A stretch of DNA of 64,000 nt. Origin: Rhizodiscina lignyota (Eukaryota; Ascomycota; Dothideomycetes; Aulographales; Rhizodiscinaceae). The DNA is taken from positions 1 through 64,000 of the forward strand of contig ML978131.1 of NCBI GenBank assembly GCA_010015805.1. Reading direction: 5' to 3'. Positions 34,599-45,403 of the stretch are shown in pieces. Each line of letters opens with the position of its first letter. The first letter of the stretch is position 1. A model generated the notes under the pieces. It was not told the origin of the DNA and ran no database searches. It worked only from the letters and a program-made list of their open reading frames with translations. Made by a program: the position numbers and the translations under genes.

Positions 34599-36017
34599 TC
34601 AAGAAGCACCAGCAGCAGCCTCGGCGACGCCATTCAGCACGCCGCCAAAGCTTCCCGCATCGCCTAGATTCCCGGCACCCAGATTGCCAGCACCCAGACC
34701 CGTGTTGTGACTATGTCCACCGCGCTCGTCTTCCTCGCCCATTCCATCGACGTCTGGCCAGAAGCGTTCTTGAATCCAGCATATCTGGCGGAAGACTTGC
34801 TCGCAGCGCGCCATCTCCTCTTTGCCATTGGGCGACGTAGTGGTGTTCGCGAGCTCATCGACGAGGGAACGGCATGCATCGACGAATTTGCTGAAGGCCG
34901 GAGAGGTCCAATTCGGAATGAGCGCTTGGTGGAGGGCAGCGATGTGAGGCTCCGTAGTAGGATGGGACAGGGAGGTGCTAAACGTGGAGGCGTATTGCCA
35001 TGCGGTGCGATAGCACTTGTGCTCGTTACCATCGACTATGGAGTGGTTAAGAAGGACACTACAATTTCACTTACGTGCTCAGTCGCCCAAAGAACTACGA
35101 GACCCTCAAGCAGCGAAGCGCTCGGGCCGCTGCATGAAACGAAGAGATCCAAATACGCGCGCGTGATCGGATTGGGCGGTTCCTCGCCCATCTGGATGCC
35201 ATATTTGGTGGCAGTGATCTCGAAGAAGCTCATTTCGCGACGGATGTTGTTCAGCGCGCTGATCAGCAAGTCGAGCGTGCGGTACATGGGATTGAACTGC
35301 GAATTCGGGACAGTCGGGAGCCTGATCTTCGAAATCAGACCGCCAATGAATTGAACGTATCCGCGCGTATAGTGTCCGTCCTGGACCATCCACTGTGCCA
35401 ATGGCCCCGCAGCAAGAGTGCCACAACCAGCATGAGACAGGAAGGGTTGCTCCGTCGCGGCAGTGAAGGATGGCGCGTTCGAATTGAGCAGGTGCGCAGT
35501 CAGAGAAGGAACAAAAGCATTCGTCCCTCCGGAAGATGCTCTCGGTGTCTGGTTTGCGATGGGCTGCCCGTCACGATTTCGCTTGTTTTGATTCGGACCG
35601 CGACGATGGACCTGGAGATTGGGATTCGGCGCATGGCCATTCAGCACCGCACGCGCTGTATTATCGGTCAAGCTGCTAGAATCCATCGCTCCGTCTGAGG
35701 CATTCTGAAGATGGGATTGAGCCTCGGGGCTATTGAGGTAGTTTTCACATTGCTGCAAATGCTCGATCTGTCGGGTCGTATTCTTTGCTCTCACATAGCC
35801 ACAGTGAAGACAGCGGACTTTGTTGCACTGTATACATGTCAATTCCGCGCTCGCATCGCATTCATCTCGAATAACAGCGCTATACCTTCGACGGTGTGTC
35901 TTCATCGGCGAATTCCTGAAACGCCCTACGGATGTCGGGATTTGCTTTTGCATATTAGCTATCGTGATGGCAAGATAGGATGGTGTTGAGGTGAGTTGTC
36001 GTACCGTGGCGGCCCAT
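34599..36017 (-). CDS. Zinc-finger/TenA-like (heme-oxygenase fold) fusion protein
   Basis: Four minus-strand exons, 36017-36005 (13 nt), 35944-35886, 35827-35075 and 35015-34599, give 413 residues. The joined N-terminus reads MGRHANPDIRRAFQEFADEDTPSK, then CNKVRCLHCGYVRAKNTTRQIEHLQQC, a BED-like finger (C...C..C...H....C). A polar linker of about 90 residues leads to LAQWMVQDGHYTRGYVQFIGGLISKIRLP, the TenA/THI-4 helical signature, and to TEHCYRTAWQYASTF and LIPNWTSPAFSKFVDACRSLVDELA. The open frame from 35953 would start with a different peptide, but the spliced version matches the finger far better. Introns 1 and 3 need AAG acceptors; for intron 3 a weak GTGAAA donor with TAG is an alternative. 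The catalytic role in thiamine salvage is doubtful. Confidence 0.78.
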
Positions 36018-37048
36018 GTTGACGCGGCCGATGCGCTATGTTGTTCCGTCGCCTGGCCAGGCGATACCGATGCGAGGTCAGTAAAGAACTGATACCGTAC
36101 AGGCAGTAATGATCAGCCTTGGGATGGTACGGAGTATTACAGCAAGGAGGCTGGAAAGGTGGGCGCGTTAGGTATGTTACTCTTTTAGCGCCAGTATGTA
36201 AGCCGGAGATTACTCAGCCCTTTCACGTGATCTAGCCCTTTCGGCGAAATGGAGATTGAAAGCGGAGCCTGCATGAAATATTACAGAAACGTGCGTGATT
36301 TAGCCTATTTAATGGAAGAAGGTGACTCGTCAGTTGCGTTGCGGCGCTTGTGAGATGCTTGTCTCACCCAGTTTGTTACTTCGTAAAGTGCTGGTCAGCC
36401 CGTGAGTGTTTCATTCCGATGCAAACTGAATTTTTGCCGTTAGAATCAACGTCTTGGCACGGAACCCCGTCCCGAGCCGGGGCTTCGAAATAGGTAATGA
36501 CTCGTTCTGTCGTATTGGTAAGATTTTTATTTATCTTCTCCCACTGCTAGGTGGGTATTCACAACGATCGCCGCCGTAGTAATCGCCAATAATAAAAGGC
36601 CCTTAAAGATATATTTCACCTAGTGCAAAGTCGGTAAATCAATCCTCTTCCCGTAGACTGCATCATACCTGACGGTTCACTGCGATACCCCCTTCCTCCA
36701 GAGGGCGTTCCCGTACGGGCGTACAAATGCAATTTGGAATTTTATTATTTCGCAGCATAGTGAATCGACAGATAGAATCTATCCGATCTGTGAAAAAGAG
36801 CTCATTATTCCAGGTCTGATCATTGGTCTGATCATTGGTCGTTTCACTTTTCATTTCCCCGTTCAACATAGTATTCTGTCTAATCCACATTCCAGAACAT
36901 CTTGTTTGTATCCAAGCAGAGGGTCATGAGTTCATTGATTTCACTCGACTCCATTGAAGGCATATCCCTGCCCGACCCAAATCCAACAAGTCGAAAACCT
37001 TTTTATCTTCCAGTACCAGATCGAGCGACCAACTCTCATGCTCACTGT
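36018..37048. other. 1 kb intergenic, no gene seen
   Basis: Contains a short GGTCTGATCATT direct duplication at about 36813-36841. A GC-rich hairpin-like stretch at about 36464-36486 has no tRNA cloverleaf. No supported gene. Confidence 0.45.
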
Positions 37049-39022
37049 TCAATGAGCCACACTGACCTCCAGACCACTCAACTTCCCTTCCGCCCTCCAC
37101 TGTTCCAGTACACTCACGTAATCGAGAATGCCTTTCCCCCAAACCCCCACCCTGGCCACCTGCATCTGTATCTCTACAGGCAGCTCGAAGATTTGGTCCA
37201 GGCCACCCTCACTGTTCATGTAGCTGGGCGTACATCCCTTCATCGCTGCTCCCCTCGCCGCCATAGACATGATCCGCAGCCCCCACTGGTCTTCCGCTTC
37301 GGCCGTCGGTTCAATGATGACCTTGTTTTTGGCATCTACACCTGCAGCGGCTTTGGCCAATATGTATGCTATGTGGGTGCTGAGCTGGTCGAGCACGTAC
37401 ATTTGATTCGCAGCTACACCCGCTTGCAAAGGACCTGGCCAGAAGAGATTTGGGAATCCTCGGCTGATCACACCATGCAGAGTTCCTGGCGCCTCCCTGG
37501 TCCGTTTATCAAGATCTGCACCGTCTCTTCCCTTGATTTCGATCCCGGCACGTAAGGCTGGACTGCCATTTCCAGTAGATGGGCTGGCAAAGCCGGTGCT
37601 GAAGATTAGAACGTCGAGGTCGAATTCTTTGTCGCCAACTACAAGGCCCTTCTCAGTGGCTCGGTCTACACCTCGTCCTTCAGTATCGATAAGTTTGACG
37701 TTCGGATTGTTGTATGTCTGCAAGTATTCATCGTGGAAAGTGGGCCGTTTGCACCAAGTTGGATACCAATGCTTGAGTCTTTCAGCTGTGTCCTTGTCCT
37801 TTACAATATTCTCGACCCGGGCACGAATGCGCTCCGCCCGGACAAAATCCTGGGCATGCAACGAAGCGACATACGTAGGGATGTCCTCGGGGCGAACTTC
37901 ACTGGCATTCCCGATAAGCGCGCAGTAGGTCGATATCTTACTCCAGCTGTCGGAAACCATGTCGACCTCAGTCTCAGGCGAAGCATGGGCGAGACGAGCA
38001 TTAAAGTTATCCGACCTCTCGCGCTGCCAGCCCTTGCCACGCTTGGTGATCTTGTTTTGCCATTCTTGAGGATCCGTAGGATGATTGTCGCGTGTGTCGA
38101 CAGACGATGGCGTGCGCTGGAAGACATAGAGCTTCTTCGCCCACTGAGCAAGATGAGGGACAGCCTGGACGGCAGTGGCACCCGTGCCAATAATGCCAAC
38201 AGTCTTATCCCGCAGATTGACGAGAGAAGGGTCTGTGGGGGAGCCACCAGTATAAGCATAATCCCAGCGAGAGGTATGGAAGCTGTGGCCCTGGAAGTTT
38301 TCAATTCCCGGGATGCCGGGAAGTTTGGGGTAGTTGAGCAGGCCGGAAGCCAGAATCACAAATGGCGCGCGGATGTTATGCTGGGAGCCTTGTGCGCCCA
38401 CGGATTCTGTCTCCACAACCCACTCCTCATGATCATTATCCCAAGTTGCACTTTTCACGAGTTGCCTGAATATGGCCTTGTCCTTCAAGTCCCATTTTGC
38501 GACAATTGATTCAGCATATTCCCTCAGCTCAGGGCCATACGAATACCTGTGCTTTGGCATATACCCCATCTCTTCCAGCAATGGGGCATAGATGTAGCTC
38601 TCCACATCGCACATAAGCCCTGGGTAGCGGTTCCAGTACCATGTTCCCCCGAAGCCTCCAGCTGAATCTACAAGACGTATATCGGACGCGGGAATTCCAG
38701 CTTCTATCAAGCGAACTGCGAAGAGCAGGCCACCAAAACCTGCTCCAACGATGAGATATTTGCAGTAGTCTGGCACTTCGGCTTGGGCTGCCTTGGGGTC
38801 AACCCACGGATCCTCCTGAAAGTGCTTGAACTTGTCCGACTTTGAGAGATCAATGTACTGCGCGTCCCCCTCGGGCCTCAGGCGTTTTTCACGCTCATTG
38901 GCATACTTCTGTTGTATTTCCGCTGCGGCCGCCTCTACGCCCGCCTTCATCGCGGACGCAGGGTCGAGGGACGAGCCGGCCAATGGAGGTGCTTCGCTGG
39001 TCACCGGCGCGTTGTGCGACAT
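37049..39022 (-). CDS. Baeyer-Villiger-type flavin monooxygenase
   Basis: Single exon, 657 residues. The first Rossmann motif is KYLIVGAGFGGLLFAVRL (about 88-105, FAD). WYWNRYPGLMCDVESYIY follows, typical of Baeyer-Villiger enzymes. The fingerprint FxGxxxHxxxW is present as FQGHSFHTSRW. The second nucleotide site is VGIIGTGATAVQAVPHLA (NADPH). The N-terminal extension of about 80 residues with DPWVDP is common in fungal members. It inserts oxygen next to ketones using NADPH. The substrate cannot be told, and no polyketide or terpene synthase lies nearby. Confidence 0.92.
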   Translation of the reverse strand: MSHNAPVTSEAPPLAGSSLDPASAMKAGVEAAAAEIQQKYANEREKRLRPEGDAQYIDLSKSDKFKHFQEDPWVDPKAAQAEVPDYCKYLIVGAGFGGLLFAVRLIEAGIPASDIRLVDSAGGFGGTWYWNRYPGLMCDVESYIYAPLLEEMGYMPKHRYSYGPELREYAESIVAKWDLKDKAIFRQLVKSATWDNDHEEWVVETESVGAQGSQHNIRAPFVILASGLLNYPKLPGIPGIENFQGHSFHTSRWDYAYTGGSPTDPSLVNLRDKTVGIIGTGATAVQAVPHLAQWAKKLYVFQRTPSSVDTRDNHPTDPQEWQNKITKRGKGWQRERSDNFNARLAHASPETEVDMVSDSWSKISTYCALIGNASEVRPEDIPTYVASLHAQDFVRAERIRARVENIVKDKDTAERLKHWYPTWCKRPTFHDEYLQTYNNPNVKLIDTEGRGVDRATEKGLVVGDKEFDLDVLIFSTGFASPSTGNGSPALRAGIEIKGRDGADLDKRTREAPGTLHGVISRGFPNLFWPGPLQAGVAANQMYVLDQLSTHIAYILAKAAAGVDAKNKVIIEPTAEAEDQWGLRIMSMAARGAAMKGCTPSYMNSEGGLDQIFELPVEIQMQVARVGVWGKGILDYVSVLEQWRAEGKLSGLEVSVAH

Positions 39023-39742
39023 CTCGAATGCGGAAGCCGGTACGACGTGTATTTGGTATTACTAAACGCCACGGCACCTGAATCAGCTTAGTTTCCGTGC
39101 CGGTCGGAAAAGATGTGCCGTTTCTGGCGTATTGTTACCAATTGAGATTTCAATTTGTGGAAAAGATGTTGTAGAAGTACAGAGGTCTATTGGTCGATTG
39201 TGGAGATCGTGAGGTAAGACAGCGACCGCCACGACGCCTGATCTCGACGTCGATGCGCCTTGAGGCTCATGTGTCAGACGGGCCAATCCGGTCGATCATC
39301 TGAGAGCTGGGATTGGCTGACGGCAAATCTTCGGCGTATCGCTCTATAAAGATTGAGGAGATGAAGGTTTTCAAGGCTGAAGCTCTCGTTGGAACCTTTA
39401 TAATCATTGCTTCCTTGATGGGGCAGAGATTCGGCTTCGATCCCAATTGTGTTGCCCAAAGTAAAACTTTCGTAAATTCTTACAGAGAATTCAGATCAAT
39501 TGCGAGGTCCAGAGTATGTAATCGGAATCACTTTACAAATGGGCGTACGTTTGCAAAATCGAATACGAGCACAGAATATGCTGCCTCCACGTGAAGAACT
39601 GAGGCTCCGAACTATCATCGCTTACTCGACGAAGTCGAATGGTCCTGTATAATGAGCTTTTACACTTGCACACGTACGAGAGCATGTCTGAAAGAATGAT
39701 CCGACAGGCATTGAATTGTAATTGTTGGCGAATATCCAACTG
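39023..39742. other. Intergenic, no gene seen
   Basis: Upstream of the monooxygenase and downstream of the F-box gene. An inverted CCAAT (ATTGG) lies near 39311. No gene is recognised. Confidence 0.45.
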
Positions 39743-40864
39743 CTAGTAATAGAAATCATTCTCGAGTATGAATGCTCTCTTCATAACCTCATCACGCCAA
39801 TGCTCTCCAAGGCTGAACTCCCAGAGTGCCGCAATCTCTCTTGCCACTTCATCACTCACGTCCGTCCACTCTTCCTTTGCCTCCTCCATATGCCGCGAAA
39901 CAGTTGTGATGTCGAACGCATGTCCTGCCCACACGCCTCGATGTATGTCGCCTTCGTACCTCCCCCAATCGTATTCATCTGAAAACCACTGTTCCTCGGA
40001 TGACCAGCAGATGCGTGACAGAACGACTTCGCCAAAGCCGATTCCGTCGATATAAGGGCCGGATACCCGTGAAGGATCGATCGCAATGGCTTCAGCGCGG
40101 ACATACTCTTTGGTGGTGAGGTTTCGGAGTATGTGTTTCTCATTTTGAGGGTAGAGATTGTGGACTCTGTACCAGTCGTTCCCACTCAGGAATAAGCCTG
40201 CCGCCTCAGGGTGTTGATCTATCCAATCCAATTCTAAATTCTCCGGTAGCGACGAGACTAATTCATCGTACTGCATTCGTAGCTCATACTTGTCGTTTTC
40301 ATCGAAGCAACGGGCAGGAGCAAAGTCGTAAATGCAATTAGAGAGCGTGCCCGGAGTCCGTCCTCGGATTAGCATCTCGAAGAGGGTCAATCGTTCATTG
40401 GGTAATGTCTTTTGGGTGGAGCACAGCTCTTTGACCTCCTGTGGGGTTAACATTCCTGGTGGGCCCCAAGTGTCCTCTCCATCACAATTGCTGCCGAGAC
40501 ACACAAGGCTTTCGCCTGCCCAACTTCCTAGGCCAGCCATGAAGCGCTTCAGAAACTGCTCATAACAGACATTCCAAAAGTATTGGCTCGTGAAGCTCGC
40601 ATGCTGAAGATCCGGGGCATCGAGATAACCAAGGATCTGGTCGAGAAGCTCCGGGGGCAAATTCGCAAGACGGCTGTTCGCCACGGCATCGAGGATATTC
40701 GCATCTGCATTGATTGTGAGTTGCTGCTGTGGCCGTGTGGGTTTCGCAAGTAACCAAACAAGCTCCCGCGGAGATGAACTGAGTAGGATCCTGTCAAGGG
40801 GATAGGGGTCTTTGCTCCACCTCTCCTTACGTAGAACAGCTGACACTGTCCAACCTTGATCCAT
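39743..40864 (-). CDS. F-box domain protein
   Basis: Single exon, 373 residues. After about 65 residues the F-box LANLPPELLDQILGYLDAPDLQHASFTSQYFWNVC is clear (Leu-Pro-x-Glu core). The rest is acidic and Trp/Tyr-rich, without LRR, WD40 or kelch repeats, as in many fungal F-box proteins. It would bind Skp1 in an SCF ubiquitin ligase; the substrate is unknown. The start at 40864 is the only in-frame ATG upstream of the F-box. Confidence 0.85.
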   Translation of the reverse strand: MDQGWTVSAVLRKERWSKDPYPLDRILLSSSPRELVWLLAKPTRPQQQLTINADANILDAVANSRLANLPPELLDQILGYLDAPDLQHASFTSQYFWNVCYEQFLKRFMAGLGSWAGESLVCLGSNCDGEDTWGPPGMLTPQEVKELCSTQKTLPNERLTLFEMLIRGRTPGTLSNCIYDFAPARCFDENDKYELRMQYDELVSSLPENLELDWIDQHPEAAGLFLSGNDWYRVHNLYPQNEKHILRNLTTKEYVRAEAIAIDPSRVSGPYIDGIGFGEVVLSRICWSSEEQWFSDEYDWGRYEGDIHRGVWAGHAFDITTVSRHMEEAKEEWTDVSDEVAREIAALWEFSLGEHWRDEVMKRAFILENDFYY

Positions 40865-41484
40865 TTTGCGATGGGGTCACGGGCAGTTGATGTCCTATGC
40901 CGTGAGGAGAAGAGCTGAGGCGCTCGCAGAGTGATGTGTCGTATGAAGAATCTGCATGGTGTGTTGTAGTTGTAGAAATGTGCACGATGAAAAGTCTGTA
41001 TAAGTGAATGTATCCGCGCCAAGGCAGCAAACACAGCCCAGCATACACCACACCGTGTTTGAGTGTGTATGCTACACAGTGTAAGTGCAACAAATGACGT
41101 CAAGCACGGAAATAAGGGAAGTATTGAACAAGCCAGACATGTTGGTTGCATATCTGGCAATCTACAAACCTATCGACGGTCTGTCCTAACTATGCTGCAT
41201 GCATCTCTCGTGGTAATCCTCCATAACTCCGTACCGTGTCCATCCAATCCATTGATTCATAACCATGCACCATTTTATCATGCTCGTAATCCAGTCGTGA
41301 AGAGGGAAAGAAAACCACTCCAAATATGAAAGACCTTCAAGTAAACGCCTGTAAAGCAAAGAAATCAAAGGCCGAGGAAACAGACCCCGCCCTGAAAATA
41401 GCCACGTGTCTCACCGCAGAATGTGGAATAATCGTGAAGACGAAAACAAATGAATCGACTCCCGCTGCTCAGCCTACCGCATTC
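40865..41484. other. Intergenic, no gene seen
   Basis: Between the F-box start and the 3' end of the Leu3-like gene. Short opposed ORFs only. Confidence 0.45.
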
Positions 41485-44089
41485 TTAATAGCCTGTGCCA
41501 GCCCCCGTATCACCGTCTCCGAGTGTTCCCATGCCATGCGAAAAGCCCAGGTCCACATTACTGTCTAAGAACCAGCTCATCGGATCGAAAAAGTCGAGGC
41601 TAGTGCCATAGAGAGGGTTGTTCGTGTTAAACGACAAACCCAGCCCATTGCCATTATTAGCCAATTCCTGCGTATACACCGGTAGCGCGGGATTCGAGTC
41701 GGTGGTGGTGACTCCGTACGTGGCGAGTTCGTTCGACGTAGCTGCAGGAGAGATGGTCTGGTCGAGAGAGATATGCATGCCGTTTCCGTTTTCGTTTGTC
41801 ATTCCCTGGACCGAGCCCATCGACATGCTGCCCCGATGCGATCCTTGGCTGCCTAGTTGGCTCGCCCGGCGCGAGAACTTCGGACTGTCGACCGTAGCTT
41901 CTGGACTCGTAGGATTTCTCACAGCTGCATCGAGATTCTCTGCACGTACCTTGCCCTGGAGCTCGTCACGCCAGCGCCAGACACTATCGTAGACCAACGA
42001 CATGCTCATCCTCGTGCGAAGCTTAAGCTGGAGACTATCATCGATATCACCCGAGCTGCCCTGTTCAAGACCATTACCATTGCCGTTAGCGCCAGAACTA
42101 GTCGAAGATCCCATCTCCTGTATCGAGTTTGGCGGGAGCGGAGCCAAAGAGCGGCCAGCTCCACTATAGTGCCAAAGCTGCACTACGACTTCGCTAAGAC
42201 GCTGGGGGAGATCGTTGGACTGCACGCTCATGGCACGAACAGCTGCAACAGTCTTGGAGAAGAGGATGCAGCCCTTTTCACGTTCAGGCTCAAGGTGCGC
42301 TACGAAGAACGAGTTGAGTAGCTTGGACAGCGTATATGCGGCTGCGAGCATCATCTGCATGATATAGTTCGTCGCATACTTGAGTCCCTTGCCTTCGAGC
42401 TTGAGCGCTGCGTCGAGAAAGTCGGTGGTCGCGGCATAAAGGCTGACGAGATCTGAGCGGTATGTGAGGGCGTGCGGCGGTTCGAAGAAGGCATAGAGGC
42501 GAATGTGAAGACGCACGGCGCCGAGATAGAGTGCATCCCAAGGATTGTCGTTGAGATTGGCGATACTGGGGCCATGGTTGCGGCCGGTGTCATCAAATTG
42601 TTGTTGGAGATCCTGCGCTGCCATAGTCGCAAACAGTGCTTGCTCCTTCGAAGAGGCCTCGCTATTGTAGCTGTATAGTTTAGTGGTAATGTTGTTGGCG
42701 AACTTTTCAAGCTCGAGACGGCGGCGGAGCTCTTCTGGGATGGGGAAGGTCTCGCTATTAGTACCAGTTCGGAGAGTCAGCACGGGGTCCAGAGTGGAAT
42801 CGTAGACGGTCTGGGGAGGAAGGCCGTAACCAGTAGATATGGACTGTGCGACAATGTTGCATGCAGCCCAGGTTTTCAGACGATCGCGGATGTCGTCTTC
42901 TTGAAGGTGAATATGACTACGTGAAAAGTCCTCCGCGTGGGATGGTCGATGCAGACCGTTCTGCATGGCGATGTTCATCATGAGACCGCAGTAGATCACA
43001 GTCGAATCCATGGACGTGCTGCTGACTGGCAATGGCCATGTGCAAAGGAGACATAGGGCCTTGATGACTTGATAATTTTGAGGCACGGCAGAGATGGTCG
43101 CCCAGTACAAAGTCTTGTAGTGTGGAGACAGCTTGGATAGCAACTCCCGATCACCAGGAAATTGTCTAGCGCCAACGATAACGATTGTCCAGAATAACAG
43201 CTCGGAGAGCCCGAAGTAATGTTCGGGGGGCTTTTGCGGATCTAGGAGAGGGAGGAAGCGATGGTAATGTTGCCAGTACTCTTCGAATATCTCCGCGACG
43301 CGCTCGCGCGCAAGCATGACATTTCCCAATGTGCGAAAGGCCGGAGTCTTTCGACTACCGCGCCGCTGAGGATTGCCATCAAGGCCTTGCTTTAGATCTA
43401 GAAGTGACTCCACCGCTTCATGCGATCCTTGCAAGTTGGGATCCAAGTCGCTAGGCGGCATCCCATGATATGTGTATGATGATGGTCCATTGTTGGTCGC
43501 ATAGACAGTCGGAACGGTCATTGGCATTGGCTTGCCACCAAGCTGCTGCCTCAGTACTGAGTTCTCGTGCTCGAGTTCGGCCGTGCGCCGCTCCAGCTCG
43601 GCATACTTGCTGCGCTTGCCTATGCGCCGGAAGGACTCTTCGATTCGACATTGCAGGTTTTGTCTGCGGCATCGCGAACAGGATACGAACGGGTCTTGTT
43701 GGACGTCGCATCGGAGCTGTACACCAAGTACTTGCATTAGCCATTAAAAAATTCGGATGACAGCGATCTCTGCGACCGGGCGGATTGGCGCTCACCTTCT
43801 GCTGGCGGCACTCATTGCACGCCCGCTTCACACCGGGTGCCCTTGTGCGCGCACCTTGTCCATTTCCACCCGCTTGCGCGTCTTCTGCCGCTCCAGTATC
43901 ACCATCGTCGCCAATATCTGGGGACGAGCGGTCGAACAGCGCGCTGCTGCGACGCTTGCGGCCGCGCGGTGACGAGACGGCGGGGAGAGCGTAAGCGGAG
44001 GCAGGAGGAGAGATGCCATTCGCATGGATGGGTGAAGCGATGGGAAACGAGGTCGGCGGCGAAATTGGGGTACTCAAGTCACGATCCAT
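41485..44089 (-). CDS. Zn2Cys6 transcription factor, Leu3-like
   Basis: Two minus-strand exons, 44089-43796 and 43716-41485, give 841 residues; the 79-nt GTGAGC...ACAG intron falls inside the zinc cluster. The joined cluster is RACNECRQQKLRCDV...PFVSCSRCRRQNLQC, followed by RIGKRSKYAELERRTAELEHENSVLRQQL, a linker and coiled coil like those of Leu3/LeuB. The middle region has the fungal regulator domain (GLMMNIAMQNGLHRPSHAEDF). The N-terminus is Ser/Pro-rich with a basic patch RGRKRRSS (nuclear localisation). The acidic C-terminus resembles an activation tail. The Leu3 relation, and hence branched-chain amino-acid control, is probable but not certain. Confidence 0.85.
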
Positions 44090-45403
44090 TGCTCGCACTG
44101 AGGCTGTCTCACGTTCTGCGCGCGTGGAATGTCGCCGGTGTCGGTGGGCGCACGAGAACGAAATCGGAGGCAGAGGGGTTGCTTTTCGATCCGTTGGTGG
44201 GGAAGACGCCCGCCGCCGAGGCCTGGAATCGCCGTCGCGTCGGAGCTTGGCTGGTTGCTGGTATTCAATTGCTAAGCGACTTGAGTGTAGGAGGTATCCG
44301 TGTTGTGTGTACTTGAAAAGAGAGTCGTGCAGCTGTGAAAACTGCTGTTGGCCTCGAGTGTCGACTTTGCTTCGGCGAATCTCCAGTCACACCCACACCC
44401 GTTTTCGGCCAATCAGCGCCGCTCGCGTGCTCCAGTTGCCGGCGACACTCAACCGCGCAATGACTCGCAATTAAGTAACGCGATGCTTGCGATCTTATTA
44501 ATTGCTTTCACTGTACCAAGTACCTGTATTGTTTTTCATGCCTAAGTATGCTATACATGCAGAGTAGTAAGAACTATTGCGCTATGAAAGATGAAGTCCG
44601 AGCAGTCCGCATTCCGCCCAGCACTCGTCTATTCACTTGATCTTGTCAACCCACTCAGTGAAAATATGTTCAAAAGCGTGTGATTTAACCAGGCGGTTGA
44701 CAACTGGCCTTGCCTAAACAGAAGGCATCTTGGACGTACTCGCACGATTTCTTATGGACGTTCGTGCGCTGTCAGATTACCCGTCCCATACGATACTATT
44801 TGAATTAAGAAACGCAAAGGGAAATTGGTACACTCCACATAGGCCTTCATTAGTGAATGATGACCGTCTTTTCAAGAGTGAACAACATCATAACGCCGCA
44901 GATTTGACGGCGAGAGGCGAACTGGAATGTTAAAGCATTTCCCAATGGGATACCGACGGCTATTGACGGCTTAGCACATCGTCCCTTGCAATCGTCCTCG
45001 AAGACGACATCTCTCCAGTGCCACTCGCTTCCGAGCTCACAGAAGCGCTATTACAGCACCAAAAACCCATTGGCCTCTCAAGGTCACCAGACGATCGGAT
45101 ATTCTTGCATTTGGGCCTTCGAGGGCTTATCGAACCGTTACGTGATAACAAAGCCGGCTTGCCGAAGCAAAGCGTCTGCCACCTGCATATTGAGGGGCAT
45201 GTCATAATGCCTTTGTACAGGTGATGTAGACATACATATCCGATTTCCATACTCCACTCCTCTCAACGGTCCTCTTTCCTGGCCTCCCCAGCCTCATTTC
45301 TCGAGTAGATCGCTGGCAGGCCGTCATTGCTGTGAACCTTCTTTGTCTATCTCATCTCCTTCCATCATCTACATATCAGTTCTCTATCCACTTACTTCGG
45401 ACA
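44090..45403. other. Divergent intergenic region, 1.3 kb
   Basis: Between the Leu3-like factor (minus) and proline dehydrogenase (plus). CCAATCA at 44409-44415 lies about 320 bp upstream of the factor's ATG. CT-rich sequence precedes 45404. ORFs here are short and without motifs. Confidence 0.45.

Noticed and set aside
35890-35953. Start of the TenA-like protein at MQKQIPTSVG
   Set aside because: The same bases in another frame encode NPDIRRAFQEFADEDTPSK, which leads into the finger through a standard intron, and the longer frame reads across that intron.
36464-36490. tRNA-like T-arm (GGGGCTTCGAAAT)
   Set aside because: No acceptor, D or anticodon stems can be folded around it, and no box A/B spacing fits.
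24889-39022. P450, Zn2Cys6 factor, isochorismatase-like and Baeyer-Villiger monooxygenase as a secondary-metabolite cluster
   Set aside because: No polyketide, non-ribosomal peptide, terpene or RiPP core gene is present, and unrelated genes lie between them. The oxidases may be independent.
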